This document shows, piece by piece, positions 43,853 through 52,876 of a DNA stretch of 64,000 bases. The notes beneath the pieces were generated by a model that saw nothing but the letters and a program-made list of their open reading frames with translations, did not search any database and was not told where the DNA came from. This DNA comes from Streptomyces rimosus subsp. rimosus (GTDB lineage Bacteria; Actinomycetota; Actinomycetes; Streptomycetales; Streptomycetaceae), in the NCBI RefSeq assembly GCF_000720725.1, contig NZ_JOCQ01000006.1, forward strand, positions 1 through 64,000. Direction: 5' to 3'. The position numbers were made by a program, and so were the translations under genes. Every line of letters starts with the position of its first letter. Position 1 is the first letter of the stretch.

Positions 43853-44442
43853 CACGCGTCCCGCCGGTACCCGTTCTGGCGCGGGCACACGTGTCCTTCC
43901 GGGTCGAGCGGCAGGCTGCACAGGGGGCACGGCGGGCGGCCCGCGTTGACGACCTCCAGGGCGCGCTTGGCGAACGAGCGGGCCATCGCGCCGGTGAGGC
44001 GCACGCGCAGCATCGGCGGGCCGTTCTCGTCGTCCTGGAGCAGCCGCTCCTCGGCCTCGGCGAGGTCCTCGTCGGTGTCGGCGTCCAGCTCGACCAGCGC
44101 CTGGGCCTCGATGATCATGCGCTGTTCGTCGCCGTCCCAGGCCAGCGCCATGGTGCCGACCCGGAACTCCTCCTCCACCGGCGACTCCAGCGGCGCGGTG
44201 TCGGACTGCTCGGTGGGGGCGACCGCGGGGACGGGGGCGTTGCCGCCACTGCGGCGCACCACCTCGTCCAGCAGCTCGTCGACGCGTTCGGCGAGCGCGG
44301 CGACCTGGGTCTTCTCCAGGGCGACACTCGTGGTGCGGCCGGCGGCCGATGCCTGGAGGAAGAAGCTACGGCGGCCAGGCAGCCCGACCGTACCGGCCAC
44401 GAAGCGGTCCGGCGCGTCGTAGAAGAACACCTGACGGGACAA
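43852..44442 (-). CDS. DUF3090 family protein
   Basis: 196 residues beginning LSRQVFFYDAPDRFVAGTVGLPGRRSFFLQA, the family signature. The end carries a possible zinc knuckle, CPLCSLPLDPEGHVCPRQNGY. The start is taken as TTG 44442 because GGAG lies 7 bases upstream and the family consensus begins there. It is coupled to the kinase-like gene downstream and conserved with it beside mshC in actinobacteria. Function unknown. Confidence 0.88.
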   Translation of the reverse strand: MSRQVFFYDAPDRFVAGTVGLPGRRSFFLQASAAGRTTSVALEKTQVAALAERVDELLDEVVRRSGGNAPVPAVAPTEQSDTAPLESPVEEEFRVGTMALAWDGDEQRMIIEAQALVELDADTDEDLAEAEERLLQDDENGPPMLRVRLTGAMARSFAKRALEVVNAGRPPCPLCSLPLDPEGHVCPRQNGYRRDA

Positions 44443-44568
44443 CGTCCTGCTCCGTTTGCTCGACTGCAAGGTGGTGGTCGCTGCGGTTCCTGTGGGTGAT
44501 GCGTACGGGTGCGGTGCGCAGAAGGTGTGGCCGGCAGCGTCGTCGCACCACCCTACTGCGCCCGCTGA

Positions 44569-45267
44569 TCACGGTCCGCCCGCGCCGCCGCCGACGGCCG
44601 CGTCCCGGTCGTCCGCCGCGGAGCTGCCGTCCTCCCTCGGCGCCAGGGTGCCGAAGTCACCGGTGTCACCGAGGCGTACGACATACGGGCGCAGCCGCGT
44701 GTAGCGGATCGCGGTCAGCGAACAGGGTTCGACCGAGATCCGCTGGAACAGGTCGAAGTGCAGTCCCAGGGCGTCGGCGACCAGGGACTTGATGATGTCG
44801 CCGTGCGAGCACATCGCGTAGACGGCCTCGGGGCCGTGCGCGGCCTCGATCCGGGCGTTCCAGTCGCGGACCGCGTCCACGGCGCGCGCCTGCATGCCGC
44901 GCATCGACTCGCCGCCGGGGAAGGCGGCGGCGGACGGGTGCTGCTGGACGACCTCCATCAGCGGCTCGTCGTTCAGCTCGGCCAGCTTGCGGCCCGACCA
45001 GTCGCCGTAGTCGCATTCGGTGATGCGGTCCTCGGTGTGCAGCGGCAGGCCGGGGCGGGCGTCGAGAAGGGGTTGCAGGGTCTCCAGGCAGCGTTGCAGC
45101 GGGCTGCTCACGGCGGCGGCGAGCGGCAGGTCCGCCAGACGGCCGGGGAGTGCCGCGGCCTGGGCGGCGCCGCGCTCGTCGAGGGCCACTCCGGGCGTCC
45201 GCCCGGCGAGCAGGCCGGAGGTGTTGGCGGTGGAGCGGCCGTGCCGTACGAGGATCAGCGTGGGCAT
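44569..45267 (-). CDS. Histidine phosphatase family protein (phosphoglycerate-mutase-like)
   Basis: 232 residues. The catalytic motif LILVRHGRSTANTSGLLAGRTPG (His9) is at the N-terminus, TECDYGDWSGRKLAEL is the second block, and MCSHGDIIKSLVADALG holds the second active-site His. This is the MSMEG_4193-type phosphatase found next to DUF3090. The C-terminal 30 residues are Asp/Gly-rich. ATG 45267 begins right at the fold. It is probably the first gene of the phosphatase-DUF3090-kinase-like-mshC run, though a 126-bp gap separates it from the next gene. Confidence 0.9.
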   Translation of the reverse strand: MPTLILVRHGRSTANTSGLLAGRTPGVALDERGAAQAAALPGRLADLPLAAAVSSPLQRCLETLQPLLDARPGLPLHTEDRITECDYGDWSGRKLAELNDEPLMEVVQQHPSAAAFPGGESMRGMQARAVDAVRDWNARIEAAHGPEAVYAMCSHGDIIKSLVADALGLHFDLFQRISVEPCSLTAIRYTRLRPYVVRLGDTGDFGTLAPREDGSSAADDRDAAVGGGAGGP

Positions 45268-45432
45268 GGCAGCCAGCCTACGTTCTCGGGAAGGCGGCAC
45301 CGGACGCAGGTCACAAGGCGGCGGCACCGAGGCCCGCAGCCTTACGGGCCGGCTTCCGGACCCCGTACCCGTATACCCGCGCGCCCCCGCTGTGCCCTGC
45401 GATCCTGGCATGGTCCGGGAGGGCGGGTGACA

Positions 45433-46428
45433 ATGCCCAGTGTGATCGTCGACTGCGCCATCTACCAGGACGGCCGCCGCACCGAAGGGCCGAGGGACTT
45501 CTCCGACGCCCTCGATGCGGCGCGCGCCGAAGGGCACTCCTTCCTGTGGCTCGGGCTCCACGAGCCCACGCAGGAGGAGTTCGACCGCGTCAGCAGCGAG
45601 TTCGGGCTGCACCCGCTCGCCGTGGAGGACGCGCTCAAGGCCCACCAGCGGCCCAAGCTGGAGGTGTACGACGACTCGCTGTTCATGGTGCTCAAACCGA
45701 TCGCGTACGACGACGCGGCGGGCGCCATCTCCGCCAGCGAGCTGATGATCTTCCTCGGCGACTCCTTCGTGGTCACCGTCCGGCACGGCGAGGCCAGCCC
45801 GCTCGCCGCGGTGCGCCGCCGCCTGGAGCACGAGCCGGACGTCCTGCGGCACGGCCCCACCGCGGTGCTGTACGCGGTCGGCGACGCGGTCGTCGACCAC
45901 TACATCGAGGTGGCCGCGGAACTCCAGGTGGATCTGGAGGAGTTGGAGGCGGAGGTGTTCGCCCCGTCCCGCGGCGGGGACAGCAACAACACGGCGGCGG
46001 CGATCTACGCGTTCAAGCGCGAGGTGCTGGAGTTCCGGCGGGCCGCCAACCCGCTGGTGGAGCCGATGCTGCGGCTGCAGAACCCCGGGGTGCCCTTCGT
46101 GCACGACGAGGCCCGCCCGTTCTTCCGGGACGTCGGCGACCACCTCACCCGCGCCAACGAGTCCGTCGAGGGCCTGGACCGGCTGCTGTCGGACATCCTC
46201 AGCGCCCATCTGGCACAGATGGGCGTGCGCCAGAACGACGACATGCGCAAGATCTCCGCCTGGGCGGCGCTGGCGGCCGTGCCGACGCTGATCGCCGGTG
46301 TGTACGGCATGAACTTCGAGCACATGCCGGAGCTGAAGTGGTCCTGGGGCTACTACGGCATCCTGCTGCTGATGGTGGTCATCGAGCTGTTGCTGTACCG
46401 GACGTTCAAGCGCCGCGGCTGGCTGTGA
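45433..46428 (+). CDS. corA: CorA-type magnesium/cobalt channel
   Basis: 331-residue CorA family protein. A large cytosolic alpha/beta domain (1-270) includes the LHPLAVEDALKAHQRPKLE block. Two C-terminal helices follow, with the selectivity signature YGMNFEHMPE between them and a basic tail KRRGWL. It forms a pentameric Mg2+ channel in the membrane. ATG 45433 follows a GGAGGG stretch at longer spacing. It is divergent from the phosphatase gene. Confidence 0.95.
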   Translation: MPSVIVDCAIYQDGRRTEGPRDFSDALDAARAEGHSFLWLGLHEPTQEEFDRVSSEFGLHPLAVEDALKAHQRPKLEVYDDSLFMVLKPIAYDDAAGAISASELMIFLGDSFVVTVRHGEASPLAAVRRRLEHEPDVLRHGPTAVLYAVGDAVVDHYIEVAAELQVDLEELEAEVFAPSRGGDSNNTAAAIYAFKREVLEFRRAANPLVEPMLRLQNPGVPFVHDEARPFFRDVGDHLTRANESVEGLDRLLSDILSAHLAQMGVRQNDDMRKISAWAALAAVPTLIAGVYGMNFEHMPELKWSWGYYGILLLMVVIELLLYRTFKRRGWL

Positions 46429-46516
46429 GCGACGGCGCGCAAGGGGGCGCGCGAGCCGCCCCCGCCCGGGCCGCGCGCACCCGTGCGCCGCACCGGGCCG
46501 TGCCCGCCCGTACGCC

Positions 46517-47305
46517 TCAGACGAACTCCGTCGCCGCGGTGGCCGGGCCGCCCAGCGCGTCCCGCCGCTCCGGGGGCCGCAGCGTGACCATCCTGCGCCG
46601 GCCGCCGAGCCGCTCGTACGCGTACACCGCGCGGATGCCGGCGGCGAGGACCGCGGACTTGGCCCGCGACCAGCCCAGGATGCGGCCCATGTGGGCCATC
46701 ACGGCCAGGCCGACGTCCCGGTAGACCTCGATCTCGACACGCGCGCAGTCGCGCAGCGTGCGCCGGATCACCGGGCCGTGGCCCTGCTCCACCAGGCGCA
46801 GCAGTTCCTCGTGGCAGTAGGCGAGGTGGTTCTCCTCGTCCTGCGCGATCATCCGGACCGCCTTGCCGATCTCCGGGTGGTCGCCGAAATGCTTCTTCAG
46901 CAGGTCCATCTGCTCGGCGGCGCGCTGCTCGGTGACCCGGCTGTGCGCGAGGTAGACGACGATGTCCCGCTCGGTCAGCGGCTCGTCGCGGCGCAGCTTG
47001 TCGTGGGCCAGGCCGATGCCCCGGCGCTCCAGGAGGACGGTGTAGTCGGTGGCCCCGGGGACCGGCGCCGGGTCCAGGCCGCGCTTGCGCAGCAGGGCGT
47101 TGAAGAGGCGGCCGTGCTTGTCCTCGTCGGCGCCGTGCCGGGCGACCTTGGGGGCCAGGGCGCGCAGGGAGGTGGGCATCAGCGCGGCGATCCGGCCGTT
47201 CTCCCAGCCGCCCTGCGTCTCGCCGCTGGCCGCGATGGAGCAGAAGAGCCGGTAGGACTCGTCGTGGTCGAATATCTCCTGGAACACGCTTCGCGCCGAG
47301 AGCAT
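46517..47305 (-). CDS. Ferritin-like domain protein (putative di-iron)
   Basis: 262-residue helical protein. Candidate iron ligands are in ADEDKHGRLFNALL, SRVTEQRAAEQM and AQDEENHLAYCHEELL, the Glu-x-x-His spacing of ferritin-like di-iron proteins. ATG 47305 has GGAGG at 7 bases; an upstream in-frame ATG at 47326 is less well placed. It is convergent with corA over 88 bp. The reaction is unknown; related actinobacterial proteins are oxygen-dependent oxidases or iron-storage-like. Confidence 0.8.
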   Translation of the reverse strand: MLSARSVFQEIFDHDESYRLFCSIAASGETQGGWENGRIAALMPTSLRALAPKVARHGADEDKHGRLFNALLRKRGLDPAPVPGATDYTVLLERRGIGLAHDKLRRDEPLTERDIVVYLAHSRVTEQRAAEQMDLLKKHFGDHPEIGKAVRMIAQDEENHLAYCHEELLRLVEQGHGPVIRRTLRDCARVEIEVYRDVGLAVMAHMGRILGWSRAKSAVLAAGIRAVYAYERLGGRRRMVTLRPPERRDALGGPATAATEFV

Positions 47306-47490
47306 CGGGCACCTCCGGTACGCCACATCCGCAAAAGAAGAGTAAAGAGCGGTACGTGGGAGGTGGCAACCGATGCGTCGGCCATCTCGTCCGTTCGAGT
47401 GACCCGCGGGGCGGCCGTAAGACGGACCGGCGGCGGTACGGGACGCCGTCGCGTAACCACGCGGGCCGTGCCGGCGTTGTGCGGGATGAC

Positions 47491-47528
47491 GGCCGTGGCG
47501 GGGAAGACCCCCGAGCCCCCACCACGGC
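47491..47528 (-). terminator. Hairpin downstream of the LLM oxidoreductase gene
   Basis: GGCCGTGG-CGGGG pairs with CCCCC-A-CCACGGCC across a 12-base loop, 66 bases past the stop at 47594. The 288-bp gap to the ferritin-like gene holds no other visible feature. Confidence 0.55.
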
Positions 47529-47593
47529 CGCGGGCTTGCCCGGCCCCGGTACGGGCCCGGGCCCGCCGCCTCGCTCGTCGCGTCAGCTCCGCT

Positions 47594-48649
47594 TCACGCC
47601 AGCCCCGCGCGCTCCAGCGCCTCGGTGCCCGCCCGCAGCGAGGCGATCCGCTCCTCCAGCGTGAAGCCCGCGGGCGCCAGCGTCAGCGTGGTCACCCCGG
47701 CCGCCGCGTAGGCCTGCATCCGGTCCGCGATGCGCTCGACGGACCCCAGCAGCGTGGTCTGGTCGATCAGCTGGTGCGGGATGGCCGCCGCCGCGCCCTC
47801 CTTGTCGCCGGCCAGGTACTTGTCCTGGATCTCGGTGGCCTCCTTCTCGTAGCCCATGCGCCGCGCGAGCTGGTTGTAGAAGTTCTGCTTGCGGCTGCCC
47901 ATGCCGCCCACGTAGAGCGCGGTGTACGGGCGGAAGGTGTCGGCGAGCGCGCTGACGTCCTTGTCGGCGCCGACGGCCAGCGGCAGCGTCGGACAGACGT
48001 CGAAGCCCTCCAGCGTCTTGCCGGCCTTCTCCCGGCCCGCCCGGATGTGTGCGACGGCCGTCTCCTCCAGGTGGTCGGCGGAGGGGAAGATCAGCAGTGC
48101 GCCGTCGGCGATCTCGCCGGTCTGGGTGAGGTTCTTGGGACCGATCGCCGCGATGTAGAGCGGGATGTGGGAGCGCTGCGGGTGCACGGTCAGCTTCAGC
48201 GGCTTGCCGGGGCCGCCGGGCAGCGGCAGCGTCCAGTGCTGTCCCTCGTAGGACAGCCGCTCGCGCGTCATCGCCTTACGGACGATCTCCACGTACTCGC
48301 GGGTCCGGGCCAGCGGCTTGTCGAACTTCACGCCGTACCAGCCCTCGGAGACCTGCGGCCCGGAGACGCCCAGGCCCAGGCGGAAACGGCCGCCGGACAG
48401 GGAGTCGAGGGTGGCGGCGGTCATCGCGGTCATGGCGGGCGTCCGCGCCGGGATCTGGAAGATCGCCGAGCCGACGTCGATGCGCTCGGTCTGGGCGGCG
48501 ACCCAGGACAGCACGGTGGGCGCGTCGGAGCCGTACGCCTCGGCGGCCCAGCAGACCGCGTAGCCGAGCCGGTCCGCCTCCTGCGCCACGGCCAGATTGT
48601 CCGCGTCCATCCCGGCGCCCCAGTAGCCGAGGTTGATCCCGAGCTTCAT
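47594..48649 (-). CDS. LLM-class F420-dependent oxidoreductase
   Basis: 351-residue luciferase-like TIM barrel: MKLGINLGYWGAGMDADNLAVAQEADRLGYAVCWAAEAYGSD at the start, VGSAIFQIPARTPAMTAMTAATLDSLSGGRFRLGLGVSGPQVSEGWYG, and PLYIAAIGPKNLTQTGEIADG at the cofactor site. This is the actinobacterial F420-binding subgroup. It reduces or oxidises an unknown substrate. ATG 48649 follows GGGGAG. A perfect 14-bp palindrome ends 11 bases before the start codon. Confidence 0.9.
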   Translation of the reverse strand: MKLGINLGYWGAGMDADNLAVAQEADRLGYAVCWAAEAYGSDAPTVLSWVAAQTERIDVGSAIFQIPARTPAMTAMTAATLDSLSGGRFRLGLGVSGPQVSEGWYGVKFDKPLARTREYVEIVRKAMTRERLSYEGQHWTLPLPGGPGKPLKLTVHPQRSHIPLYIAAIGPKNLTQTGEIADGALLIFPSADHLEETAVAHIRAGREKAGKTLEGFDVCPTLPLAVGADKDVSALADTFRPYTALYVGGMGSRKQNFYNQLARRMGYEKEATEIQDKYLAGDKEGAAAAIPHQLIDQTTLLGSVERIADRMQAYAAAGVTTLTLAPAGFTLEERIASLRAGTEALERAGLA

Positions 48650-48659
48650 CGCGCTCCCC

Positions 48660-48673
48660 TTACTGATCAGTAA
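48660..48673. promoter_or_regulatory. Perfect 14-bp palindrome, TetR-type operator
   Basis: TTACTGATCAGTAA is fully self-complementary and is an A/T-rich island within GC-rich DNA, directly before the ribosome-binding site of the LLM gene. Its form is that of TetR-family operators. No regulator gene is adjacent. Confidence 0.7.
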
Positions 48674-48916
48674 CGTCGGTGTTCCGGGGACTCTAGCGCG
48701 GGGTGGCGCCGGGCGTCACCGGCCGATGGGTCACAGGGGTGCGGCGCGGCGGGCCGCCGGGGCCTCCGAGTGCCGACGGCGCAGCGGGCCGCCGGGCCGG
48801 GCACGAGCCGGGCGGCGCCCCTGGACACCGGGTTGTCCACAGGCCCGGCGGCACACCGGCGAGGGTTGTCCACAGGGTCCCCTGACCCGGCCGACGGGCC
48901 AGTAATCTCAAGGTTC

Positions 48917-49900
48917 ATGGAGCAAAGGCACCTCGGCCGTACGGGCCTGCGCGTGTCCCGTCTCGGCCTCGGCACACTGACCTGGGCCCGGGACACCGAC
49001 GAGCACGACGCCGCCGAACAGCTCAAGGCGTTCTGGGAGGCCGGCGGCACCCTCGTGGACACGGCGGACGTGTACGCGGACGGCGGCGCCGAGTATCTCC
49101 TCGGCCGCCTCTGCGAGCAGCTGGTGCCGCGCCGGGACCTGGTGATCGCGACGAAGGCGGGCAGCGTCCTGGACGCGGACCGCCGCGTCGACGGCTCCCG
49201 CCGCCACCTGCTGGACGCGCTGGACGCCTCGCTGGAACGTCTCGGCACGGACTACGTCGATCTGTGGCAGCTGCACGCCTTCGACCCGCACACTCCGCTG
49301 GAGGAGACCCTCCAGGCGCTCGACATCGCCGTGGCCACCGGCCGCGCGCGCTATGTGGGCGTCTCGAACTTCTCCGGCTGGCAGCTGGCCAAGGCAGCGA
49401 CCTGGCAGCTGTCCGCGCCGACCATACGGACGCGCCTGGCCGGCACCCAGATGGAGTACTCCCTCCTCCAGCGCGGCATCGAACGGGAGCTGCTGCCCGC
49501 GGCGCGTGACCTGGGCGTCGGCCTGCTGCCCTCGTCGCCGCTGGGGCGCGGGGTGCTCACCGGCAAGTACCGCCACGCCACCCCCGCCGACTCCCGCGGC
49601 GCCTCGGAACAGCTCGCGCCGTTCGTCGCCCCGTATCTGGACGACACGGCGAGCCGGATCGTCGAGGCGGTCACCACGGCCGCCGACGGCCTCGCCGTCA
49701 CCGCGCTGCAAGTGGCTCTCGCGTGGGTGCGCGACCGCCCCGGAGTCGCCGCCCCGGTCGTCGGCGCTCGCACGGCGCAGCAGCTCAGAGCGGCATTGTC
49801 AGTGGAGACCCTTAGTCTTCCTGACGAGATCTGCCGGGCCCTGGACGACATCTCGGCCCCGGTGCACCACTACCCCGATCACGACTGGAGCACGCTGTGA
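48917..49900 (+). CDS. Aldo/keto reductase
   Basis: 327-residue AKR barrel starting MEQRHLGRTGLRVSRLGLGTLTW. The catalytic tetrad is Asp and Tyr in LVDTADVYADGGAE, Lys in VIATKAGS and His in DLWQLHAFD. The C-terminal cofactor loop is APVVGARTAQQLRAAL, as in YajO/YghZ-type reductases using NADPH. The substrate is unknown. Its stop overlaps the start of the RecD2-like gene (GTGA), an unusual pairing of a metabolic and a DNA-type protein. Confidence 0.92.
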   Translation: MEQRHLGRTGLRVSRLGLGTLTWARDTDEHDAAEQLKAFWEAGGTLVDTADVYADGGAEYLLGRLCEQLVPRRDLVIATKAGSVLDADRRVDGSRRHLLDALDASLERLGTDYVDLWQLHAFDPHTPLEETLQALDIAVATGRARYVGVSNFSGWQLAKAATWQLSAPTIRTRLAGTQMEYSLLQRGIERELLPAARDLGVGLLPSSPLGRGVLTGKYRHATPADSRGASEQLAPFVAPYLDDTASRIVEAVTTAADGLAVTALQVALAWVRDRPGVAAPVVGARTAQQLRAALSVETLSLPDEICRALDDISAPVHHYPDHDWSTL

Positions 49901-52515
49901 GTACCGACCGCCTCTCCGACGAGGCCGCGCCCGAGCCCACCGCGCCCGGCCCGGAGACCACCGAGGGGGAGACCGCCGCGGCGGGCGCTTCCGGGGCGGA
50001 TGCTGCTGGTGCGGATGCTGCTGGTGCGGATGCTGCTGGTGCGGATGCTGCTGGGGCAGGCGGTACGGACGCGGGCGCGGGTGGTACGGGCCCGGGTGCG
50101 AGCGGCACGGGTGCCGGTGCCGCCGGTGGGGCGGGTGCCGCCGAGCGGGGCGGTGTGCCGAGCGCCGCGGCGCTGGCGGCGGCGGTGCGGGCCGTGGAGA
50201 GCGGTGAGCGGTCGGCGGACTCGTTCTTCACCGCGCGCTCTCCTCGGGCGGGCGGTACGGGGGCGGCAGCGGGCGCCCGTAAGAACGGCGGCGTCCCGGC
50301 TCCGACGACCGGCTCCCCGGAACGCGCCGGTCAGGGCGGACCGGCGGGCCGACCGGCAGGCCCCGCGCCGGAGGGCGCGACCGCGGCCCGGCCCGCCCGG
50401 AGCAATGCTCAGAGCGGCGCTCCTGATGGTCTTCAGGACGGCGCTCAGGGTATTGGCCAGGGCGCTGCCCAAGGCCACACCCACCCGGCCCCGAACGGCG
50501 ACGGTCCCGGCCACCCCGCCCCCGCGGAGCACGCCGCCGCGCACCCGGCCGCGACGGCCGACCTGGCCCCCGGGCTCGGCGGCGTACGACAGGTGCTGGC
50601 GGCGGGCGGCGCCCCCGAGGCGCTGGCCGGGAAGACCGCCGAAACGCTCGGCGACCGCGCGGCGGAAGCGCTGCGCGAGGACCCCTGGCAGCTGCTCTCC
50701 GTGCCGGGCGTCCGCCCCGAGCAGGCCGACGGCTTCGCGCGGGCGCTGCTCGGGGCGGCCTGCGGGCCGGGCGACGAGCGGCGCGGACAGGCCCTGGTCG
50801 GCTGGCTGCTGGAGCAGGCCGCCCTGGCCGGGCACTCCGCACTGGAGGCGTCCGCGCTACGCGACGCGCTCGCCCAGCGCTCCGTACCGGACCCGGACGA
50901 AGCCCTGCAGACGGCCATCGCCGAGGGGACCGCGCTGGTCTTCCAGGACGCCGTCGAGACGCCCGGGGCGCGCCCGTCGGCGGCCGACGAGGACGAAGAA
51001 CAGCCGGTGCGCATCCTGCTCGGGCTCGACCGGTTCGCCATGGCCGAGGAGAGCGTCGCGGACGGCCTGGCCCGGCTGCTCAACACCTTCGAAGAGCCCT
51101 CCGACGTGGATGGCGACGTGGACGAAGACGTGGACGACGCTTCCGAAGGCAATGAAGGCGGCGAGGGCAGCGCCGGGGACGGGGAAGGCGGGGAACGCCC
51201 CGGCGCCGCCGCGCCGGAGCCGGACGCCGACTCCCTCGTACGGACCGTCCGGCAGCCGCGCCCGGCCCAGTGGGAAGCCGCCGCGACGGCCGCCCCCTCC
51301 CCCTCCGCCGCCGAGCTGATCCGAGCCGCGGCCCGCAGCGGCCTGGTCGCGCACACCGGCGCCGAGGCCGCCCGTGCCGAGCCCGCCGCGCTGATCGCCG
51401 CGGCCCGCGCCCTCGGTCTGCGCGCCTGCGGCGCCACGCACACGGCCGACGGCCGCGCCCGGCTGTCCCGCCACATCACCGAGGCCACCGAGGCGTACGC
51501 GGACCTGGCGGCGACGGGCACCCCCGACGACGCCGCCAAGGCCGCCGTCACCCTCTCGGGCCTGCTGGCCGGCCGCGAAGGCCCCGGCCGGGACGCGGAC
51601 GGCGCGCTCGCGCTCGACCTGCTGGTCGTCCTGGACGCGCCCCAGCTGGACCTGGAAACCGCCGCGATGCTCGTCGAGTCGCTGACCGACGGCACCCGGC
51701 TGGTGCTCAGCGGCGACCCTGGCGTGCTGTGGTCGGCGGGCCCCGGGCGGCTCTTCGCCGACGTCCTCGCCGCCCGCTGCTGCCCCCAGGTCGCCTCCCG
51801 CACCCCCGACTTCGGCCCGGTGGGCGAGCTGGTCTCCGGCATCGGCATCGGCGAGCTGACCCAGGTCGAGGCGCCCGGCAAGGAGGTGGTGATCGTCCCG
51901 GCCCGCGACCCGGGCGAGGCGGTGCACCGTACGGTGCAGCTCGTCGCCGACTCGGTGCCCCGCGCGATCGGCGTGCCCGCCGAGCAGACGCAGGTCATCA
52001 CCGTCGGCCACGGCGGCGCCGCGGGCACCCGCGCGCTGAACGCGGCCCTCAAGGAGCGGCTGAACCCCGGCCCCGGCCGGTTCGGCGGCTTCGACCCCGG
52101 CGACCGCGTCGCCTACTCCCCCGCCCCGGGCCGTACGGTCCCCGGCACGGTCACCGGCGCCGACGCGGCCGGTCTGCACCTGGAGTGCGCCGGTGCCCCC
52201 GTGGTCGTGCCGCGCGAACGGGTCGGCGCGGACACGGTCCGGCACGGCTGGGCGATCACCGCCCACCAGGCGGTCGGCGCACGCTGGCCGGCCGCCGTGG
52301 TGGTCCTGCCGGGCGACGCCGCCAAGGGCCTCACCCGCGCCTGGGTCTACACGGCCTTCGGCCGCGCCGAGCGCCATCTGTCGGTCGTGCAGGGCGTGGA
52401 CCAGGCACTGCCGCGCGCGGTCGCCGAGATCCCGGCGAAGGAACGCACCACCCGTCTGCGCACTCTGCTCCAGCTGCACACCGTCCAGGCCACGGCGGAC
52501 GCCCTGGCCGGCTGA
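49897..52515 (+). CDS. RecD2-like helicase-fold protein with lost ATPase motifs
   Basis: 872 residues. The first ~200 are Ala/Gly-rich, with a GADAA repeat. A helix-hairpin-helix part (~215-290, DPWQLLSVPGVRPEQADGFARALLG) matches the RecD2 N-terminal region. The helicase core can be aligned by eye, but where RecD2 has Walker A GGPGTGKTT this protein has GAEAARAEP (~487); where it has DEASM this has LDAPQL (~578); GDPDQLPSVGPG has become GDPGVLWSAGPG (~601). The C-terminal motif AITAHQAVGARWPAAVVVLP and YTAFGRAERHLSVVQG keep the fold. I infer a non-catalytic DNA-binding or adaptor protein. GTG 49897 overlaps the preceding stop. Confidence 0.8.
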   Translation: MSTDRLSDEAAPEPTAPGPETTEGETAAAGASGADAAGADAAGADAAGADAAGAGGTDAGAGGTGPGASGTGAGAAGGAGAAERGGVPSAAALAAAVRAVESGERSADSFFTARSPRAGGTGAAAGARKNGGVPAPTTGSPERAGQGGPAGRPAGPAPEGATAARPARSNAQSGAPDGLQDGAQGIGQGAAQGHTHPAPNGDGPGHPAPAEHAAAHPAATADLAPGLGGVRQVLAAGGAPEALAGKTAETLGDRAAEALREDPWQLLSVPGVRPEQADGFARALLGAACGPGDERRGQALVGWLLEQAALAGHSALEASALRDALAQRSVPDPDEALQTAIAEGTALVFQDAVETPGARPSAADEDEEQPVRILLGLDRFAMAEESVADGLARLLNTFEEPSDVDGDVDEDVDDASEGNEGGEGSAGDGEGGERPGAAAPEPDADSLVRTVRQPRPAQWEAAATAAPSPSAAELIRAAARSGLVAHTGAEAARAEPAALIAAARALGLRACGATHTADGRARLSRHITEATEAYADLAATGTPDDAAKAAVTLSGLLAGREGPGRDADGALALDLLVVLDAPQLDLETAAMLVESLTDGTRLVLSGDPGVLWSAGPGRLFADVLAARCCPQVASRTPDFGPVGELVSGIGIGELTQVEAPGKEVVIVPARDPGEAVHRTVQLVADSVPRAIGVPAEQTQVITVGHGGAAGTRALNAALKERLNPGPGRFGGFDPGDRVAYSPAPGRTVPGTVTGADAAGLHLECAGAPVVVPRERVGADTVRHGWAITAHQAVGARWPAAVVVLPGDAAKGLTRAWVYTAFGRAERHLSVVQGVDQALPRAVAEIPAKERTTRLRTLLQLHTVQATADALAG
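49993..50052 (+). repeat. 15-bp tandem repeat coding GADAA, four copies
   Basis: Four near-identical 15-mers GGTGCGGATGCTGCT inside the RecD2-like gene. They use GCT, GGT and GAT codons, which neighbouring sequence avoids, and differ hardly at all, pointing to recent expansion. Confidence 0.85.
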
Positions 52516-52542
52516 TCATCCGGCACGGAGCCGGGCGGCGTG

Positions 52543-52672
52543 TCCGTACGGGCCGGTCACCCTCCGTCCCGTACGGCACCGAGCGAGGCGTCCGTACGGG
52601 ACCGGTCAACACCCGCCCGTACGGCACCGACCGCCCCTCCGTACGGAACGGTCAACACCCGCCCGTACGAAC
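52543..52672. repeat. 47-48 bp tandem repeat with CCGTACGG cores
   Basis: Nearly three units of 47-48 bp. Each has two CCGTACGG-type palindromes, giving six of them every 22-25 bp (from 52544, 52569, 52592, 52617, 52639 and 52663), and a GGTCA-ACACCCG linker. It fills much of the 361-bp gap between the RecD2-like gene and the next convergent gene. The rest (52673-52876) is Pro/Arg-biased and shows no gene. Confidence 0.8.
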
Positions 52673-52876
52673 CAACCCAGGCGGCGCCACCACACGGACA
52701 CGCGCCGCCCGGCCCCACCGCCCCAGCCCCCGTAACCACCCCGCCACGGCCGGCCTCAACGATCCCGAAACCGGCCAAAGACCACCCGGGAAACGACCGA
52801 AGACCGCCCCCGGCCCCGGCCACGAACGCTCCAGCCCGGCTCCGCTGCCCGCTCCCCCTCGCCTCTCCCCGTCGGG

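Noticed and set aside
46429..46516. GCGCGC...GCGCGC inverted repeat between corA and the ferritin-like gene as a terminator
   Set aside because: The arms are short and low in complexity; chance pairing in GC-rich DNA is as likely.
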